A DNA stretch of 64,000 bases from Humibacillus xanthopallidus (GTDB taxonomy: Bacteria > Actinomycetota > Actinomycetes > Actinomycetales > Dermatophilaceae), in contig NZ_VFPM01000005.1 of the NCBI RefSeq assembly GCF_006716675.1, positions 62,001-126,000 on the forward strand, read 5' to 3'. The notes beneath the pieces are model-generated. The model saw nothing but the letters and a program-made list of their open reading frames with translations. It was not told where the DNA came from and did not search any database. Position 1 is the first letter of the stretch, and every line of letters begins with the position of its first letter. The translations under genes were made by a program, and so were the position numbers. Of this stretch, positions 61,863 to 64,000 are shown piece by piece.

Positions 61863-64000
61863 GTGAGTCAGAGCAGGCACGAGATCCGTGCCGCCCAGCT
61901 GGCGGGGTCCAAGGGCCGCACGTCGGGCGGCGGGACCGGGGGACCTGACGGACGTGGCGGCACCGGCTTCGCCGACGGCAGCGGGCGCGGCGGAGGCAAC
62001 GGCAGCGGCGGGCGCACCGGATGGAAGAAGTGGGTGCTCGGCACCCTCAAGTGGGGCGCGATCGCCGGCCTCGCCCTCTTCGTCATCGGGATCGTGGCCG
62101 TCGTCGTCGCCTACACCAAGACGTCGATCCCGCAGCCGAACGAGCTCGCCGACAAGCAGGTCTCGATCGTCTACTACGCCGACGGCAAGACCGAGCTCGA
62201 CCGCATCGCCGTCCAGGACGGCAACCGCGAGTCGGTGGCGCTCTCCAAGGTTCCGAAGTTCGTCCAGGACGCCCACATCGCCGCCGAGGATCGCACGTTC
62301 TACCAGAACAACGGCATCTCGGTCGGCGGCATCCTGCGCGCCGTGAAGACGAGCGTCACCGGCGAGACCCAGGTCGGCGGCTCGACGATCACCCAGCAGT
62401 ACGTCAAGAACTACTTCCTCACGCAGGACCGCACCCTGACGCGCAAGGCCCGCGAGATCCTCATCGCCGTCAAGATCGACGGACAGCTGAGCAAGTCCGA
62501 GATCCTCGAGAAGTACCTCAACACGATCTACTACGGCCGCGGCGCCTACGGCATCCAGAGCGCTTCGAAGGCCTACTTCGGCAAGGACGTCAGCAAGCTG
62601 ACCGTCGCCGAGGGCGCCGTGCTCGCGTCGGTCATCAACGCCCCGTCGCTCTACGACCCCGCCAACGGCGACAAGGCCCGGGCCAACCTCGAGAAGCGCT
62701 ACGCCTACGTCCTCGACGGCATGGTCGAGGAGGGCTGGCTCTCGGCCGCCGACCGCGCGAAGTACACCGAGCTGCCCAAGATCCTCGACTACAAGGGCAA
62801 CAGGTTCTCCGCCGGGCCCAACGGCTTCATCACCGCCCAGGTGAAGAAGGAGCTGCTCTCGACGGGCCTCACCGAGCAGGACATCGACAAGGGCGGCCTG
62901 CGCATCGTCACGACGATCGACAAGAAGGCGCAGAACGCTGCGATCGCCGCGATGAAGAACAACCTCCCCAAGAAGGTGCAGGGCGGCCTCGTCGCCATCC
63001 GCCCGGGTGACGGCGCCGTCGTCGCGATGTACGGCGGAGCCGACTACTCCAAGAACCAGTTCAACTCGGCGACGACGGCGATCATGCAGGGCGCCTCGAA
63101 CTTCAAGCCCTTCGCCGTGCTCGCCGCGGTCCGCGAGGGCATCTCGACGAAGACGAAGTTCGACGGCGACCAGCCCCAGGAGATCGACGGCACGAAGATC
63201 ACGAACTTCGGTGGCCGCTCCTACGGCATGGTCGACATGCGCCGGATGATCGGGCGCTCCATCAACACGGCCTTCGTCAACCTCAACAAGGAGGTGACGC
63301 CGGCCAAGACGCGTCAGGCCGCCGTCGACGCCGGCATCCCCGCCAAGACGCCGGGCATGGACGACACCCTCACCAACGTCCTCGGCACCGCCTCGCCGCA
63401 CGTCATCGACATGGCCTCGGCCTACTCGACGATCGCGTCGCAGGGGGTGCGCAGCAAGCCCTACTTCGTCTCGAAGGTGACCTCGACCGAGGGCGACTTC
63501 ACCTACGAGGCCAAGCCGCAGACCCAGCGGGCCTTCGACAAGGACGTGACCGCCGACGTCACCGACGCGATGACCTACACGGTCAAGACCGGTGGCACGG
63601 CCACGAAGCTCCAGCAGCTCGGTCGCCCGATCGCCGGCAAGACCGGCACCTCCTCGGAGGCCAAGTCGATCTGGTTCTCCGGCTTCGTGCCCCAGCTCGC
63701 CGTCTCGATCGGCATGTACAAGCCGGACGACAAGGGCAACCCGCAGACGCTCACCGACAACGAGGACACCAACCTCACGGGTGGCACCATCCCCGCCGAC
63801 GTCTTCTACGACTTCATGAAGGTCGCGCTCGCCGACGTCGAGGTCCAGGACTTCCCGAAGCGTGCCGGTGTGGGTGACGACAAGATCCCGACGCCGACCG
63901 CCACGGTCACGCAGACCCCGACGCAGACGCAGACGCCGACCGCCACGGTCACCGTGCCGCCGTCCACGACGACCCAGGCGCCGCCTTCCACGACGACGCA
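61863..64000 (+). CDS. ponA: Class A penicillin-binding protein (PonA1-like), cut by window edge
   Basis: A bifunctional peptidoglycan glycosyltransferase/transpeptidase; 712 codons are visible. A Gly-rich cytoplasmic tail (1-55), one membrane segment (about 57-85), and the glycosyltransferase with catalytic Glu142 in AAEDRTFYQNNGIS and GGSTITQQYVKN (about 173). Transpeptidase motifs are SNFK (Ser412), SIN (466) and KTGT (593). The end is a Thr/Pro-rich repeat (PTATVTQTPTQT) still open at the edge. GTG at 61863 with GGAG 8 bases upstream. Gene order ino1-padR-ponA matches Mycobacterium Rv0046-Rv0050. Confidence 0.95.
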   Translation, partial: MSQSRHEIRAAQLAGSKGRTSGGGTGGPDGRGGTGFADGSGRGGGNGSGGRTGWKKWVLGTLKWGAIAGLALFVIGIVAVVVAYTKTSIPQPNELADKQVSIVYYADGKTELDRIAVQDGNRESVALSKVPKFVQDAHIAAEDRTFYQNNGISVGGILRAVKTSVTGETQVGGSTITQQYVKNYFLTQDRTLTRKAREILIAVKIDGQLSKSEILEKYLNTIYYGRGAYGIQSASKAYFGKDVSKLTVAEGAVLASVINAPSLYDPANGDKARANLEKRYAYVLDGMVEEGWLSAADRAKYTELPKILDYKGNRFSAGPNGFITAQVKKELLSTGLTEQDIDKGGLRIVTTIDKKAQNAAIAAMKNNLPKKVQGGLVAIRPGDGAVVAMYGGADYSKNQFNSATTAIMQGASNFKPFAVLAAVREGISTKTKFDGDQPQEIDGTKITNFGGRSYGMVDMRRMIGRSINTAFVNLNKEVTPAKTRQAAVDAGIPAKTPGMDDTLTNVLGTASPHVIDMASAYSTIASQGVRSKPYFVSKVTSTEGDFTYEAKPQTQRAFDKDVTADVTDAMTYTVKTGGTATKLQQLGRPIAGKTGTSSEAKSIWFSGFVPQLAVSIGMYKPDDKGNPQTLTDNEDTNLTGGTIPADVFYDFMKVALADVEVQDFPKRAGVGDDKIPTPTATVTQTPTQTQTPTATVTVPPSTTTQAPPSTTT

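Overview
The window is high-GC (roughly 70% or more) actinobacterial chromosome next to the replication origin. Its left edge cuts dnaA, which is followed by the standard actinobacterial origin block rpmH-rnpA-yidD-yidC-jag-rsmG-parA-parB with five perfect parS sites. Thioredoxin/SigM/CwlM/MutT4/pcnA homologues and the ino1-PadR-ponA group match the mycobacterial neighbourhoods of Rv3907-Rv3915 and Rv0046-Rv0050. An F420/deazaflavin-type reductase, inositol-phosphate synthase (mycothiol and phosphatidylinositol supply) and leaderless starts fit the same phylum. A Micrococcales/Intrasporangiaceae-like host is my guess, not a demonstrated placement.

Layout: 1-7830, origin block and chromosome segregation. 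7876-13350, accessory housekeeping genes (Nei-type glycosylase, deazaflavin reductase, phosphodiesterase, hydrolase, xi-class glutathione transferase, GNAT protein) ending in a 13-bp minisatellite. 13473-15565, an ABC exporter. 15699-25096, a minus-strand block: CwlM-like amidase, trxA, trxB behind a SigR/SigH-type promoter, anti-sigma, sigM, a membrane pseudokinase, DUF6049 protein and Nudix hydrolase. The MurJ flippase normally found beside the pseudokinase is absent here. 25280-26676 (ends approximate), an IS110-family element between the Nudix gene and the CCA-adding enzyme.

29332-52746 is the most interesting region. It encodes an LpqN-like protein, PP2C phosphatase, FHA protein, Ser/Thr kinase with a fibronectin-like ectodomain, an FHA/helix-turn-helix-like protein, a 2113-residue membrane-anchored protein of about ten 100-residue beta-sandwich repeats plus fibronectin III domains, a MoxR ATPase, a DUF58 protein, a transglutaminase-like membrane protein lacking its catalytic Cys, an EccC/EssC-type translocase with fused ubiquitin-like and FHA domains, and two WXG100 proteins. 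Most neighbours overlap by ATGA/GTGA. Two promoters, one at each end, share an 18-bp inverted repeat at the same distance from a TANNNT -10 box. I read this as one phospho-regulated, type-VII-like surface system (inference).

52864-64000 holds a DUF6421-SDR pair, a threonine-aldolase-like enzyme, a methyltransferase, 1-Cys peroxiredoxin, DedA protein, a DUF4190/septum-formation-like protein, then the padR-ino1 operon with an apparent operator, and a class A penicillin-binding protein cut by the right edge. No tRNA, rRNA or CRISPR array was seen.
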